64,000 nt of DNA, taken from positions 3,906,001-3,970,000 of the forward strand of contig NZ_BSST01000001.1 in NCBI RefSeq assembly GCF_030161395.1, in the 5' to 3' direction. This document shows, one piece after another, positions 35,236-45,689 of this stretch. Under the pieces are notes generated by a model. It did not search any database. It saw only the letters and a list, made by a program, of their open reading frames with translations, and was not told the origin of the DNA. How positions within the stretch are numbered: the first letter of the stretch is position 1; the number at the start of each line of letters is the position of its first letter. The DNA is from Thalassotalea insulae. GTDB taxonomy: Bacteria > Pseudomonadota > Gammaproteobacteria > Enterobacterales > Alteromonadaceae. A program made the position numbers and the translations under genes.

Positions 35236-38200
35236 GTGAGACAGTCTAAATTTAATCAGTTGATGGCAGTCATGATGCCTTTAGGTGTGGGAGCCTTAAG
35301 TCCAATGACCGGTGCCTATTCATACCTGACAACAAGTTATAGAACGGCAAGTAAAGAAAATTATCTGTTCTCCGACTTTTCAGATAATAATAAATTTAAT
35401 CGTGAATCGCTAAGCTCAATAAATCCTTTTCTTGAACTTCCTCATGCTCATCAGTCATTGCAATTGTTGAGTTATAAAAATGACTTTAAGGTTGTTGAGC
35501 AGTATCCAGCTGTGCCATTAGAAATAGCCTCAGGGATGTTGGCAGATGAATTAGTGATTGTTGATAAAGGGGTTGCTAATTACTCAACCTTGTTACAGGG
35601 AATCAAAGCGAATGCTGAAATCAGGTTTATTGATAACACTAAGCCAGGGTTGGAACAACTGAATGAAATATTACAGCTATTTAATGGCTTACAAGCGTTA
35701 CATTTAATTTCACATGCAGGTGACGGTTATATTCAGTTAGGGAAAGATAAAGTTGAGCTGAGCGAGTTAACCACCGCTAACAATGTTGATGGGTTAAAGT
35801 CAGCGATTAAGCCAGGTGGAGATATTTTCTTTTATGGTTGTAACTTGGCTAAGTCAGGTAATGGACAAGAGACTTTGGCGTTATTGTCTCACCAAACAAG
35901 TCTGGATATAGCAGCGTCTAATGATTTAACTGGACATGATTCTATGGGAGGCGACTGGGATCTGGAAGTTAAAAAAGGTGATGTTAAATCTGCGCCATTA
36001 TTTGACTCAAAGGCTCTGCTGAATTTTGACGATGTTTTGGGGTTTAGTGGTAACTTGAGTTTAAACAATTTGCCCACGGGATATGCGGCTGCAAAATCTT
36101 ACGTAGTACCGACAACTTCCTATACCTTTAAAGTGGTTTCTGACCCAAGTGGTGCCAATAACCTATATAATTTCGTAAGTGGTTATGTTTATGCAGGTAC
36201 GGTAAGTTCCACCAATAATAAAACTTATCTCTATTTTTCCAATAATGAGACCTTTGACGTAACTTCAATTTACGTTTACAACGCATCCGGAGGAACTAAA
36301 GCGATTAGAATTACTTCTGACAAAGGTGGCGCAATGGATACGCCAAATCTAGTTAGCAACTCTGGCGCAACCATTAATGTTAGCGGTGCCAATTGGGAAG
36401 GTATTACTAAGCTTGCCGTAAAATATCCTGATGACTCGACTTTGTCTTGGTTAAAAATTGACGATATAGTGGTCGCCAATGTCACTGCTGCAAATAGTGC
36501 CCCAACAGATATTGGGCTTGATAGCAGTTCTATCAATGATATTGCTACCAGTTCTGGGGCTGTCATTGGCAATTTGTCTACCACTGATACCGATGGTGGT
36601 GATACGCATACTTATTCACTAGTCTCCGATGGTGCTTCGGATAATGGCAGTTGTGGCGCTTCTGGTGATGACGATAATGCCAGTTTTCAGGTTGATAACA
36701 CTAATGATGATCTGGAAACATCAGGCAGTGTATCGTCAGGCAGTTATGATGTTTGTGTGCAAACTAGTGATGGTACGGCGAGCTATCAAGAAAGTTTTAC
36801 TATCACTGTTAACAATTTTACAGACAGTGACGGTGATGTTACTGCGGCTGGAGGTGTATCTGAACCCATTGGCCTTGATACCACAGTGGATACAGTGGGT
36901 GAAGCGTTGGGGGTGTTTGATTTTACCATCAGTGATGGTGGTACTTCCGATGGGAAAGCATTAACTGTTTCTGCGATTACTGTTAATGTTTCTGGTACTG
37001 CGAGTGACACAGTAAGAGATCAGCTTACCTGGCGTCTTAACGGTAATGATGCGTCTAATGTCACGGGTGTTTACAATGCCGGTAGTGATACCATTACTTT
37101 TTCTGGCTTATCAATATCGGTTGCAGATGGTGCCAGTGAAACCTACACCGTAAATGCTTATTATAACGACAATACTAATTTAACTGAAGATCACACCTTT
37201 ATTTTGAGTGTCGATGGTGATACCGATTTAACGATAGGTGGTTCTGGTACCCAGATGGGCACCACCTCGGCATTGACTAATGGTAGCGGAAGCACGGTGG
37301 ATGTCACAGCTACCGCATTAGCCTTCACCACTCAACCTGCGGGTTCAACATCGGGAAGTGTGTTGAGTACTCAGCCTGTGGTGATGGCAAGAGATGCTTT
37401 TGGCAATATTGATGTTGATTTTACTGAAACTATTACGGTAACAGAAGCTAGTGCAGGCACCTTATCTGGAGATACAGACATAACGGCTGTTAGTGGTGTG
37501 GCGACTTTTACCGATGTGGTATATAGCGCAACGGCTGATCAGCAGAGCTTTACTTTGACCGCCAATGATGAAGATGGCGTTGGTTCTGATTTATCCACTG
37601 TTGATGCTAATGCTGTTACTTCAGATGTTGTAGCGAGTAAATTAGTATTTGATACTCAACCTGCTCCATTAACTGTACAAAGTGGTATAGCTGAAAGTTT
37701 TACTACAGTACCTGTGGTTTCAGCGGTGGATGCTAATAATGTTATCGATACTGGTTATAGTACCGATATTACACTAGCTGAAAATGGCGCTGGCACCGCG
37801 ACGATGACCGGAACTGGTGATACTGACGGCAATGGTGCGACAGTAAGTATTACACCAAGCTCAGGAGTCTCTACATTTACTGGACTTAACATCACTTATA
37901 CCGGAGCAAGTAGCAATGAAACCTTTACTTTAAGAGCAATCTCAGGGGGATTGACTCTGACGGATAGTTCAAATATTACATCGCAATCGATAACAATTAC
38001 GTTAGCAACATATGATGCGAATAATGGCGTTGTGGTGGCTACGGGTACAGGTTTTACTGCAAATGGAGGGGGGGCTGATGTTGATGCTTCGCTTATGACA
38101 TTAACAGGAGAAGGTGGAGCCACTTATACCTTAACTGATACCGCTGATGTAGAAATTGATAGTACAACACAATTCACTCTGACACTTAGTGCCACCGATA

Positions 38201-41200
38201 AAGCAGCAGTGAATCAAATAATGAATAAAAACGGCAGTAGTTCCACCGGTGGCACCAGTTATAATTTAAATGCAGCAGATGATTTTATTACTGTCGTCAC
38301 TAGTGGTGACACTTCGGATGCAACAAGTGCCATTACTGTTAGCAATGTCGTTGCTCCAAGTATTAGTTTAGCTGCTTATGATTACAGCACTAACGTATTA
38401 TCTGTCTCTGGCTCTGGTTTTTTAAAGTCCAACGGCGCAGCTAATGATATTGATGTGTCGATGTTGACTGTCACCGGTGAAGGTGGTTCGACTTATACCT
38501 TTGCTTCTTCGTCTGATGTAGAAATTAGTTCAGGTACCAGTTTCTCAGTTACCTTATCCGGTGCGGATATTTATAATGTAGAAGCGTTACTGAATAAAGA
38601 CGGTACGACCTCGGCGACCTCGGCTACTAGCTATAATCTAGCGGCGGCAGAAGATTGGAACATAGGTGCTGATGCTACGGTAAACATAGCCGATCTCACA
38701 GGTAACAGTGTCACTGTGAGTAACTACACTACGCCAAGTGTAACCAGTTCTAGTTACGATTGGAATACAGGTCAGTTGGTCATAACGGCTTCTGAGTTGA
38801 TAAGTCTGAGTGGGGGCAGCAATGATATTGATGCTTCGTTGCTTAGTGTAACTGGCGAAGGAGGGTCATATACATTAACGGATACTGCCGATGTTGAAAT
38901 AACCAGCGATACTTTAGCAACTGTTACTTTAAGTGCAACCGATAAGCTTAATGTTCATGGCCTGTTAAACAAAAATGGTACGGTTTCCAGCAGTGCGGTG
39001 ACTTATAATTTGGCTGCTGCGGACGATTGGGTAGCGGGCGCACCTGTTGGGAATGATATTGCTGATTTGACCAGTAATGCTATCACTGCCAGTAATGTTT
39101 GTGCACCAAGTATCACCAGTGTTGCTTATGATGTTGACACCGGTGTTGTGACAGTAGCGGGTAGTTGTTTTTATAAAAAAGTCGGCGCTAGTAATGACAT
39201 TGATGTGTCTGCTTTTACTTTTACCGGTGGTGTTGGTGATCAAACCTATACCTTAACTTCTGCTACAGATATCGAACTTACTTCAGCTACTTCCTTTAGC
39301 TTTACTTTGACTGGCGCAGATAAAACCAATGTTGATGCTTTGTTAGATCAGCTTGGCGGTACTTCCAGTGGCGGTTCAACTTACAACGTTGCTGTTGCCG
39401 AAGATTGGATGACGGCAGCAGATGCTGCGACTAATATTGCTGATACAACGATTGGCACTAGCGTTGAAGTTAGTCCACAACTCGCATCAGCAGTGTATAA
39501 TCCAGACACTGGGGTTCTGATTGTCACTGGTTCTAATATTCAAGCAAATGGTGGTGGCAGTGATATTGATGCCTCCATGCTCAGCATAACCGGAGAAACT
39601 GGGGCCAGCTATGGCCTAACTGATACTGCAGATGTTGAACGAGATTCTATTACTCAGTTCACCTTAACTCTTAGTGCAACTGATAAGTCAGCTGTCAATG
39701 CTTTACTAAACAATACCGGGAATCAGTCAGCTGATAATACTAGTTACAATTTAGCTGCAGCAGATGACTGGAATACTAGTGTTACGAGTGGTGATACCTC
39801 TGATGCTAGTGCTGGAATCACAGTGGCTAATACTGCGCCTAGTTTTAATGGCCTTAATGGTGATTCGGTTTCCTATATTGTTGGGGGGAATGACGTAGTA
39901 TTAGATAATGGTGGTAATGTCACTCTAACCGATTTAACCACAAGCGAACTTAACGGCGGTAGTCTAACTGTCAGTATTATTGCTAATGCACAAGCTGCTG
40001 AAGATTTACTTAAAATAGGAGATCTAGGTACTATTTCAACGTCGGGCAGTAATGTCAATCATAGTGATAGTGGCGGGCTAATTATTGGAACATTTACTGG
40101 GGGAAGTGCTGGTACAGATCTCGTTATTTCACTAAACAACAATGCTACTCTTACTAGAGTACAGCAGTTGGTATCAGCAATTGAGTACGCTAACTCAGAC
40201 AACTCTACACTTAATTTACTTGCCCGTACTGTGCGGATATATCTAGATGATGGCGAAGCAAGTAATTCAAGCTCAAGCAATCAGGATATTACGGTTAATT
40301 TAATTAGAGCGCCTCTAATTGATCTTGATAGCGACAATAGTAGTGGCGCAAGTAATAATGATTTTACCACCAACTATAGTGAAGGTGGCAGTGCGGTGGC
40401 GTTAGCTGATAGTGATGTGACTATTTCAGATGATGGTAGTTATAAAGCAGTTATCGCTACCTTAACTAATCGTCCTGATGGAGCTAATGAAACCTTAAGT
40501 TCAACTTTAGGCAGTGGTAGTCAGGTGGTGAACAGTGAGTCAGTCACTGTGTCTAGCTACAACGCTGCAAATGGGGAGCTAAGTGTTACTATAGATGATG
40601 CTTCCGCCGATAGTACGACTATGCAAGCGATAATACAAAGCATACAGTATGCTAATAGTAGCGGAGAGCCTAATACGACGATTCGTGCTATTGAGTTTAT
40701 TGCGACAGACAACGATGATAATCAAGGCCCAGTGGCAGTTGCTAGGGTAAGTATTTTGAGTGTCAATGATAGCCCAACCGGAAGCGTCCTAATTTCTGGT
40801 TCAGCAGTAGAAGATCAAATCCTTAACGCTAGCAATACGCTTGCTGATGCAGATGGTTTAGGTGTGATTTCATACCAGTGGCTTCGAAATGACGTAGTGA
40901 TATCAGGGGCAACAGGTAGTAGTTACGGCTTAGGTGACGAAGATGTCGGCAGCAATATTAAGGTGAGAGCCAGTTACACTGATGGCCAAGGTACGGCTGA
41001 GAGCGTTACTTCAAATGCAACAGCCGTGGTCGCAAATATCAATGATATTCCATCAGGTGGCGTTACTATTTCAGGTACTACGCATACAGGGCAAGTATTA
41101 ACGGCTAGCAATACGCTTGCTGATGATGACGGTTTAGGAGATATTTCATATCAATGGTTTCGAGATGAGATTGCGATTGCTGGTGCTACAGGCGCTAGCT

Positions 41201-44028
41201 ATACTTTAGTCCTCGACGACGTCGGTACGCAAATTAGTGTGCAGGCGAGCTTTACCGACGGTAATGGTACTTTTGAAAGTGTGGGATCTGAGCAAACAGC
41301 TGTGGTTGAATTTAGTAATCAAGCACCGATTGCCAAAGATAGTCATATTTCTCTGGATGAAGATACCAGTATTAGTTTCGAACTAGATATCTCAGATCCT
41401 AATCAGGATGAACTTACGGTTAGTGTCACAACTGGGCCAACTGTTGGCGAGCTTGTTCAGCAAGATAGTGGCTGGCTGTATACGCCAAATGCCAATTTTC
41501 ATGGCGAAGACAGTTTTAGTTATCAGGTTTCCGATGGTCAGCTAACTTCAGCTGTCGCCAGTGTTACCATCACGGTAAATCCAGTTAATGATGCCCCGCA
41601 AGCACAAGATGATAGCTTTACTATAAACACAGATAGTGGCGAATATCAGCCACTTGATGTGCAAGCAAATGATAGTGATATAGATGGCGATGATCTTAGT
41701 ATTTATCAGGCCAGTGCAGATATAGGTACCGTTGAAGTTATTAATAACCTGCTAAATTACTTACCGCCTAAAGGCTATAATGGTAGCGCTAAATTGAATT
41801 ACATTATACAAGATGTTGCAGGGGCACAAGCGAGTGCAGAAGCTATGCTGACATTAGCTTCGGCAGTTAGCAATATTTCGATAACACCTCCAGCCGATGT
41901 GACGGTTAATGCTTCCGGGCTGTTTACGCAAGTAAATATGGGCACTGCGATTGCTACCAATGAACAAGGCAATAATATTCCTGTCAGTGTTGACGCTACT
42001 GGTTTCTTCGCTCCTGGTCATCATATTGTCTCTTGGTCTGCTGTTGAGGGGGATTCCCAAGTTGCTGCTAGTCAAAATGTTAATGTCATTCCACTTATCA
42101 GTCTGAGTAAAGACCAAGTGTCTACTGAAGGTTCAAACGTTAACTTTAGGGTTATTCTTAATGGACCTGCTGTCACTTACCCGGTAACAGTATCCTTTAA
42201 TTTAAGTGGCAATGCCGATGAATTAGATCACGATCTTGTACCGGCTACGATAACATTTGAGCAGGGACAAATTGAAAAAGTTTTGAGCGCACATTTGATT
42301 GATGATGGCCCAGGGGAAGATAATGAAGCATTAGTTATCAGCTTAACTGAGCCGGAAAATGCCGTGTTAGGAGCAAAGGCTAGTCATACTATTACTATCG
42401 CCGAAGGTAATATTGCACCTGAGGTTCAGTTAATGGCTAGCCAATTAAACACTGTGACTCGGTTAGTTTCACAAACACAAGGTCCTGTGGTAGTCAATGC
42501 AACAGTGACGGATCCTAACCTAAGCGATAGCCATAGTTATGATTGGTCTGCAACTGATAGTAAGTTAACAGATATTGATGCAGATGAAGGAAGCTTTACT
42601 TTTGAGCCCGCTGAATTAACGCCTGGAGTCTATCCGATAAAACTGACCGTTAGTGATGGTGAAAAAGTCGGTCAAGACAGTTTGAAAATCCGAGTTGAAG
42701 CGACATTGCCACAACTGACCGAGCAAGATAGTGATGGCGATGGTATCAATGACCAAAATGAAGGATTAGGTGATAGTGATAATGACGGTATTCCTAATTA
42801 TCTAGATGCAGCTCAAGTGGCAGCTAATGTGGTGCAGGAGAGACAGGCGAATGCAGAAGCCTTTTTAATGGAAACTGAACCTGGATTAATGCTCTCCTTA
42901 GGTGAAGTTGCATTTAGAGCCAGTGGTAGTAATACCGGCGTTAGTGAACAGGATATTGAATCTCATAGTAATCAAGGCCAGGGAAATCCTATTGACAGCG
43001 ACTTTAGTTATGGCAATGGCTTATTTGATTTTTCTGTTGAACAGTTACCGGTCGCTGGGCAGTCGGTTAATATTGTTATTGCTCAGTTTACACCTATTCC
43101 TGCTAATGCCGTTTATCGTAAATTAGCTCAGGGTCAGTGGCAGAACTTTGTTGTTAATGAGTTCAATAATATTTCGTCAGCACCTGGTTCTGAAGGATTT
43201 TGTCCACCGCCTGCGGACGAAGCTTATACTATTGGATTAACAGAGGGTCACTGGTGCGTACAATTGACCATAGAAGATGGTGGTCCTAACGATGGTGACG
43301 GTGAAGTCAACGGGGCGATTGATGATCCTGGTGGTATTGCGGTGCAAGTAACCAATAATAATAAGCCGGTTGCTGAAGTTGATACTGTTACAGTGAAAAG
43401 TAACCACAATATCTACATTGATGTCTTGGCTAATGATTCCGATATCGATGGTGATAACCTATCCATTACCAGTGCAAGCAGCGATATCGGCCAGGTGTCG
43501 ATAGTGGATAACCGTCTTTATTATCTCACCGAGCAAGACCATTATGGAGAGGCTCATATCAACTATGGAATTAGTGATGGTAATGGTGGTTCAGCCAGCA
43601 GCAAAGTGACCGTTACTGTCTTACCTAACAATATACCAGTAGCGGTCAATGATAGTGCAGAAACGGATGATAATACCAGCATAATTATCGATGTCTTAGT
43701 CAATGATTCAGACGCTGATGAAGAAGATACGTTGATTTTGACCGCAGCAAGTGTGGAACATGGTAGCGTTGTTATTAATAGCGATAATACCCTGACCTAT
43801 ACACCGGTAAAAGGTTTTGAAGGTGTAGATAATATTACTTATTGGATAACAGACGGAAGTGGTGGCGAAAGTCAAGCAAATGTAGCTGTGACGGTTACCC
43901 GCTATGAAACTATCACTGTCACTAAACGAAAATCATCCGGCGGCGGCAGCCTGTTTTTCGGGTTGATTAGTCTGGTGTTAGCGTTAATGTATCGTCGTTA
44001 TCGGGAATATAGCAATAAGCGTTTTTAA
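35236..44028 (+). CDS. Giant exported multidomain adhesin-like protein (DUF4347, cadherin/Ig repeats, choice-of-anchor U, GlyGly-CTERM-like)
   Basis: A 2,930-residue protein from GTG 35236, with GAGGGA upstream. Domains in order: DUF4347 (~100-260, LHLISHAGDG and FYGCNLAKSG); a long Thr/Ser/Asp-rich region; five repeats of ~122-126 residues starting near 923, 1045, 1172, 1295 and 1417 (each with GxSNDIDAS-, TYTLTDTADVE- and YNLAAADDW-like blocks); two ISYQWLRND-type Ig-like units (~1850-2030); cadherin-like and Calx-beta-like domains; a thrombospondin-3-like DSDGDGINDQNEG; a choice-of-anchor-U-like module (~2560-2720, AHWCVQLTIEDGGP-like); two more cadherin-like repeats; and a C-terminal GGGSLFFGLISLVLALMYRR tail. 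The tail suggests GlyGly-CTERM processing by rhombosortase after type II secretion; neither gene set is in the window. It is probably a calcium-stabilised surface adhesin. Confidence 0.86.
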   Translation: MRQSKFNQLMAVMMPLGVGALSPMTGAYSYLTTSYRTASKENYLFSDFSDNNKFNRESLSSINPFLELPHAHQSLQLLSYKNDFKVVEQYPAVPLEIASGMLADELVIVDKGVANYSTLLQGIKANAEIRFIDNTKPGLEQLNEILQLFNGLQALHLISHAGDGYIQLGKDKVELSELTTANNVDGLKSAIKPGGDIFFYGCNLAKSGNGQETLALLSHQTSLDIAASNDLTGHDSMGGDWDLEVKKGDVKSAPLFDSKALLNFDDVLGFSGNLSLNNLPTGYAAAKSYVVPTTSYTFKVVSDPSGANNLYNFVSGYVYAGTVSSTNNKTYLYFSNNETFDVTSIYVYNASGGTKAIRITSDKGGAMDTPNLVSNSGATINVSGANWEGITKLAVKYPDDSTLSWLKIDDIVVANVTAANSAPTDIGLDSSSINDIATSSGAVIGNLSTTDTDGGDTHTYSLVSDGASDNGSCGASGDDDNASFQVDNTNDDLETSGSVSSGSYDVCVQTSDGTASYQESFTITVNNFTDSDGDVTAAGGVSEPIGLDTTVDTVGEALGVFDFTISDGGTSDGKALTVSAITVNVSGTASDTVRDQLTWRLNGNDASNVTGVYNAGSDTITFSGLSISVADGASETYTVNAYYNDNTNLTEDHTFILSVDGDTDLTIGGSGTQMGTTSALTNGSGSTVDVTATALAFTTQPAGSTSGSVLSTQPVVMARDAFGNIDVDFTETITVTEASAGTLSGDTDITAVSGVATFTDVVYSATADQQSFTLTANDEDGVGSDLSTVDANAVTSDVVASKLVFDTQPAPLTVQSGIAESFTTVPVVSAVDANNVIDTGYSTDITLAENGAGTATMTGTGDTDGNGATVSITPSSGVSTFTGLNITYTGASSNETFTLRAISGGLTLTDSSNITSQSITITLATYDANNGVVVATGTGFTANGGGADVDASLMTLTGEGGATYTLTDTADVEIDSTTQFTLTLSATDKAAVNQIMNKNGSSSTGGTSYNLNAADDFITVVTSGDTSDATSAITVSNVVAPSISLAAYDYSTNVLSVSGSGFLKSNGAANDIDVSMLTVTGEGGSTYTFASSSDVEISSGTSFSVTLSGADIYNVEALLNKDGTTSATSATSYNLAAAEDWNIGADATVNIADLTGNSVTVSNYTTPSVTSSSYDWNTGQLVITASELISLSGGSNDIDASLLSVTGEGGSYTLTDTADVEITSDTLATVTLSATDKLNVHGLLNKNGTVSSSAVTYNLAAADDWVAGAPVGNDIADLTSNAITASNVCAPSITSVAYDVDTGVVTVAGSCFYKKVGASNDIDVSAFTFTGGVGDQTYTLTSATDIELTSATSFSFTLTGADKTNVDALLDQLGGTSSGGSTYNVAVAEDWMTAADAATNIADTTIGTSVEVSPQLASAVYNPDTGVLIVTGSNIQANGGGSDIDASMLSITGETGASYGLTDTADVERDSITQFTLTLSATDKSAVNALLNNTGNQSADNTSYNLAAADDWNTSVTSGDTSDASAGITVANTAPSFNGLNGDSVSYIVGGNDVVLDNGGNVTLTDLTTSELNGGSLTVSIIANAQAAEDLLKIGDLGTISTSGSNVNHSDSGGLIIGTFTGGSAGTDLVISLNNNATLTRVQQLVSAIEYANSDNSTLNLLARTVRIYLDDGEASNSSSSNQDITVNLIRAPLIDLDSDNSSGASNNDFTTNYSEGGSAVALADSDVTISDDGSYKAVIATLTNRPDGANETLSSTLGSGSQVVNSESVTVSSYNAANGELSVTIDDASADSTTMQAIIQSIQYANSSGEPNTTIRAIEFIATDNDDNQGPVAVARVSILSVNDSPTGSVLISGSAVEDQILNASNTLADADGLGVISYQWLRNDVVISGATGSSYGLGDEDVGSNIKVRASYTDGQGTAESVTSNATAVVANINDIPSGGVTISGTTHTGQVLTASNTLADDDGLGDISYQWFRDEIAIAGATGASYTLVLDDVGTQISVQASFTDGNGTFESVGSEQTAVVEFSNQAPIAKDSHISLDEDTSISFELDISDPNQDELTVSVTTGPTVGELVQQDSGWLYTPNANFHGEDSFSYQVSDGQLTSAVASVTITVNPVNDAPQAQDDSFTINTDSGEYQPLDVQANDSDIDGDDLSIYQASADIGTVEVINNLLNYLPPKGYNGSAKLNYIIQDVAGAQASAEAMLTLASAVSNISITPPADVTVNASGLFTQVNMGTAIATNEQGNNIPVSVDATGFFAPGHHIVSWSAVEGDSQVAASQNVNVIPLISLSKDQVSTEGSNVNFRVILNGPAVTYPVTVSFNLSGNADELDHDLVPATITFEQGQIEKVLSAHLIDDGPGEDNEALVISLTEPENAVLGAKASHTITIAEGNIAPEVQLMASQLNTVTRLVSQTQGPVVVNATVTDPNLSDSHSYDWSATDSKLTDIDADEGSFTFEPAELTPGVYPIKLTVSDGEKVGQDSLKIRVEATLPQLTEQDSDGDGINDQNEGLGDSDNDGIPNYLDAAQVAANVVQERQANAEAFLMETEPGLMLSLGEVAFRASGSNTGVSEQDIESHSNQGQGNPIDSDFSYGNGLFDFSVEQLPVAGQSVNIVIAQFTPIPANAVYRKLAQGQWQNFVVNEFNNISSAPGSEGFCPPPADEAYTIGLTEGHWCVQLTIEDGGPNDGDGEVNGAIDDPGGIAVQVTNNNKPVAEVDTVTVKSNHNIYIDVLANDSDIDGDNLSITSASSDIGQVSIVDNRLYYLTEQDHYGEAHINYGISDGNGGSASSKVTVTVLPNNIPVAVNDSAETDDNTSIIIDVLVNDSDADEEDTLILTAASVEHGSVVINSDNTLTYTPVKGFEGVDNITYWITDGSGGESQANVAVTVTRYETITVTKRKSSGGGSLFFGLISLVLALMYRRYREYSNKRF

Positions 44029-44042
44029 TCATCTGATTGTAT

Positions 44043-44083
44043 GAAGCCAGTAAAGTTATTTAAGTTAAAACTATACTGGCTTC
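44043..44083 (+). terminator. Hairpin after the giant protein gene
   Basis: Perfect 10-bp arms gaagccagta / tactggcttc with a 21-nt loop, about 15 nt after the stop. There is no strong T-run, so it is a moderate candidate. Confidence 0.5.
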
Positions 44084-44114
44084 GCTATTTATCACGGAAT
44101 CACCGGTGATTTTT

Positions 44115-45683
44115 TCAGGCTTGCTGATATAAGCTCATGCTTTCTTCTGCAAAACCTACCCCGGCTTCAGCATAAAAGTTAAATACTTTATCAACGCCAA
44201 GTTGTTCTAAGGCAATGCGTTCATCATCATAACGGGCTATGGCTGCGATTTGTCCCGCAAAGTGAGCATTTTTAAGTTGCGCTGTAATATTTGCTATATC
44301 TTCGACTGAAGGTAGTGCTAAAAGTGCTAATCTAATTTCACTGAGGTTGATTTTTTCCCATAATTCAACATCTTCAGCATCACCATAATAGGCATGAATA
44401 TCTTGCTGAGTGAGGCGGTTAACTTTATCTCGGTCAGTATCTAAGCCCCAGACTTGGTTTTTTATATGTGAGTCTAACGCTCGGTATGCACCTAGACCAA
44501 CACGACCCATTCCGACGATCATAATTGGAGCATTAACGGGTTGGGTAAATTCATCTTCCGGCAACCTTTTTGCGTGCTCGTATTGTTTTAATGGTTCTTT
44601 ATAACGACTATATATCTTGTGAGCAAAGTTGTAGCAAATATTAGTGGTGATAAATGAAATAGCTACAGCTAACGATAAGATAACTAACCATTCTTTTGCT
44701 AACCAGTTTGCCTGTGTGCTAAGAGAAGCGATGATCAAGCCAAATTCACTAAAGTTTGTCAGTGCTAGCGCGGACAAAAACGCACTGCGTGCTCTGAGTT
44801 TAAATTTTGTAGCCAGTATAAAAAATAACAAAAACTTAATCGGTAAGAGTAAAGTGATCAGCGATGCAGTTGCCAGCATTTCCCAAGTTGGTAAAGCGGT
44901 AAAGCCAATCGATAGGAAAAAGCCAATTAAAAATAGATCTTTAAAGTTAAGTAATGACTTGGTGATTTCTGTCGATTTACTGTGAGTGGCTAAATACATA
45001 CCCGCGAGCAGCGCTCCTAAATCTCCTTTAATATGCAGCAGTTCAAATAATTCATAGCTACCAAAGGCGATAAAAAATCCGGTTAGTGGCAGTAATTCAC
45101 CATGGCCAGCTTTGTTGAGTAATTTACCTAAAATAGGTCTTAGCGGCAGTGCTAATACTAATAGCACTGCATACCAGCTCGGCATTTTACCTGTAGCCGC
45201 GACAAGAAAAATCACAGCAATTATGTCTTGCACGACTAAGATGCCTACAGCAAGTTTACCGTGGCGAGTTTTCATCTCACCATGATCTTCCATCAGCTTA
45301 ACCACGCAGACAGTGCTGCTAAATGATAAGGCGAAGACGACAATAGCGCTTGATTGCCAGTTTAAGTCACTGATAAATGGCAGTGAAATAATAGCAACTA
45401 ATTTAATCAGAATTAATATGATTAATAGCCAAAAAGCAGTATGGCTTAGGCTTGTTCCCCATACTTCCATTTTGGTGATGTCACGGATATTGAGTTTTAA
45501 CCCGATAGTAAAAAGCATTAGGGTAATGCCAAGGTTAGCCAATTCTAGAACCATAGAATCAGCCTGAAAACCGAGAAAATGAAGAATAAACCCTGCTGCT
45601 AAATAACCGATAGATGGCGGCAGAGTAATAAGTTTCGCCGCTAAACCGCAGCTAAAGGCAAATAAAATCCAGATAAAATCCAT
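44115..45683 (-). CDS. Monovalent cation:proton antiporter (KefB/YbaL type)
   Basis: A 522-residue inner-membrane protein. About 12 hydrophobic helices occupy residues 1-370 (starting WILFAFSCGLAAKLI), with the CPA2-type FALSFSSTVCVVKL segment. A cytosolic TrkA-N Rossmann domain follows (~390-510, IMIVGMGRVGLGAYRAL) that senses NAD(H) or another nucleotide. Such proteins exchange potassium for protons and are usually ligand-gated. The C-terminus is shorter than in KefC, so it fits YbaL better. Separated by 6 bp from tesA on the same strand. Confidence 0.86.
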   Translation of the reverse strand: MDFIWILFAFSCGLAAKLITLPPSIGYLAAGFILHFLGFQADSMVLELANLGITLMLFTIGLKLNIRDITKMEVWGTSLSHTAFWLLIILILIKLVAIISLPFISDLNWQSSAIVVFALSFSSTVCVVKLMEDHGEMKTRHGKLAVGILVVQDIIAVIFLVAATGKMPSWYAVLLVLALPLRPILGKLLNKAGHGELLPLTGFFIAFGSYELFELLHIKGDLGALLAGMYLATHSKSTEITKSLLNFKDLFLIGFFLSIGFTALPTWEMLATASLITLLLPIKFLLFFILATKFKLRARSAFLSALALTNFSEFGLIIASLSTQANWLAKEWLVILSLAVAISFITTNICYNFAHKIYSRYKEPLKQYEHAKRLPEDEFTQPVNAPIMIVGMGRVGLGAYRALDSHIKNQVWGLDTDRDKVNRLTQQDIHAYYGDAEDVELWEKINLSEIRLALLALPSVEDIANITAQLKNAHFAGQIAAIARYDDERIALEQLGVDKVFNFYAEAGVGFAEESMSLYQQA

Positions 45684-45689
45684 AATTTA

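Noticed and set aside
36276..36584. Antisense ORFs within the giant protein gene (for example this 102-codon frame)
   Set aside because: They are by-products of repetitive codon use in the sense frame and have no independent start signals or domains.
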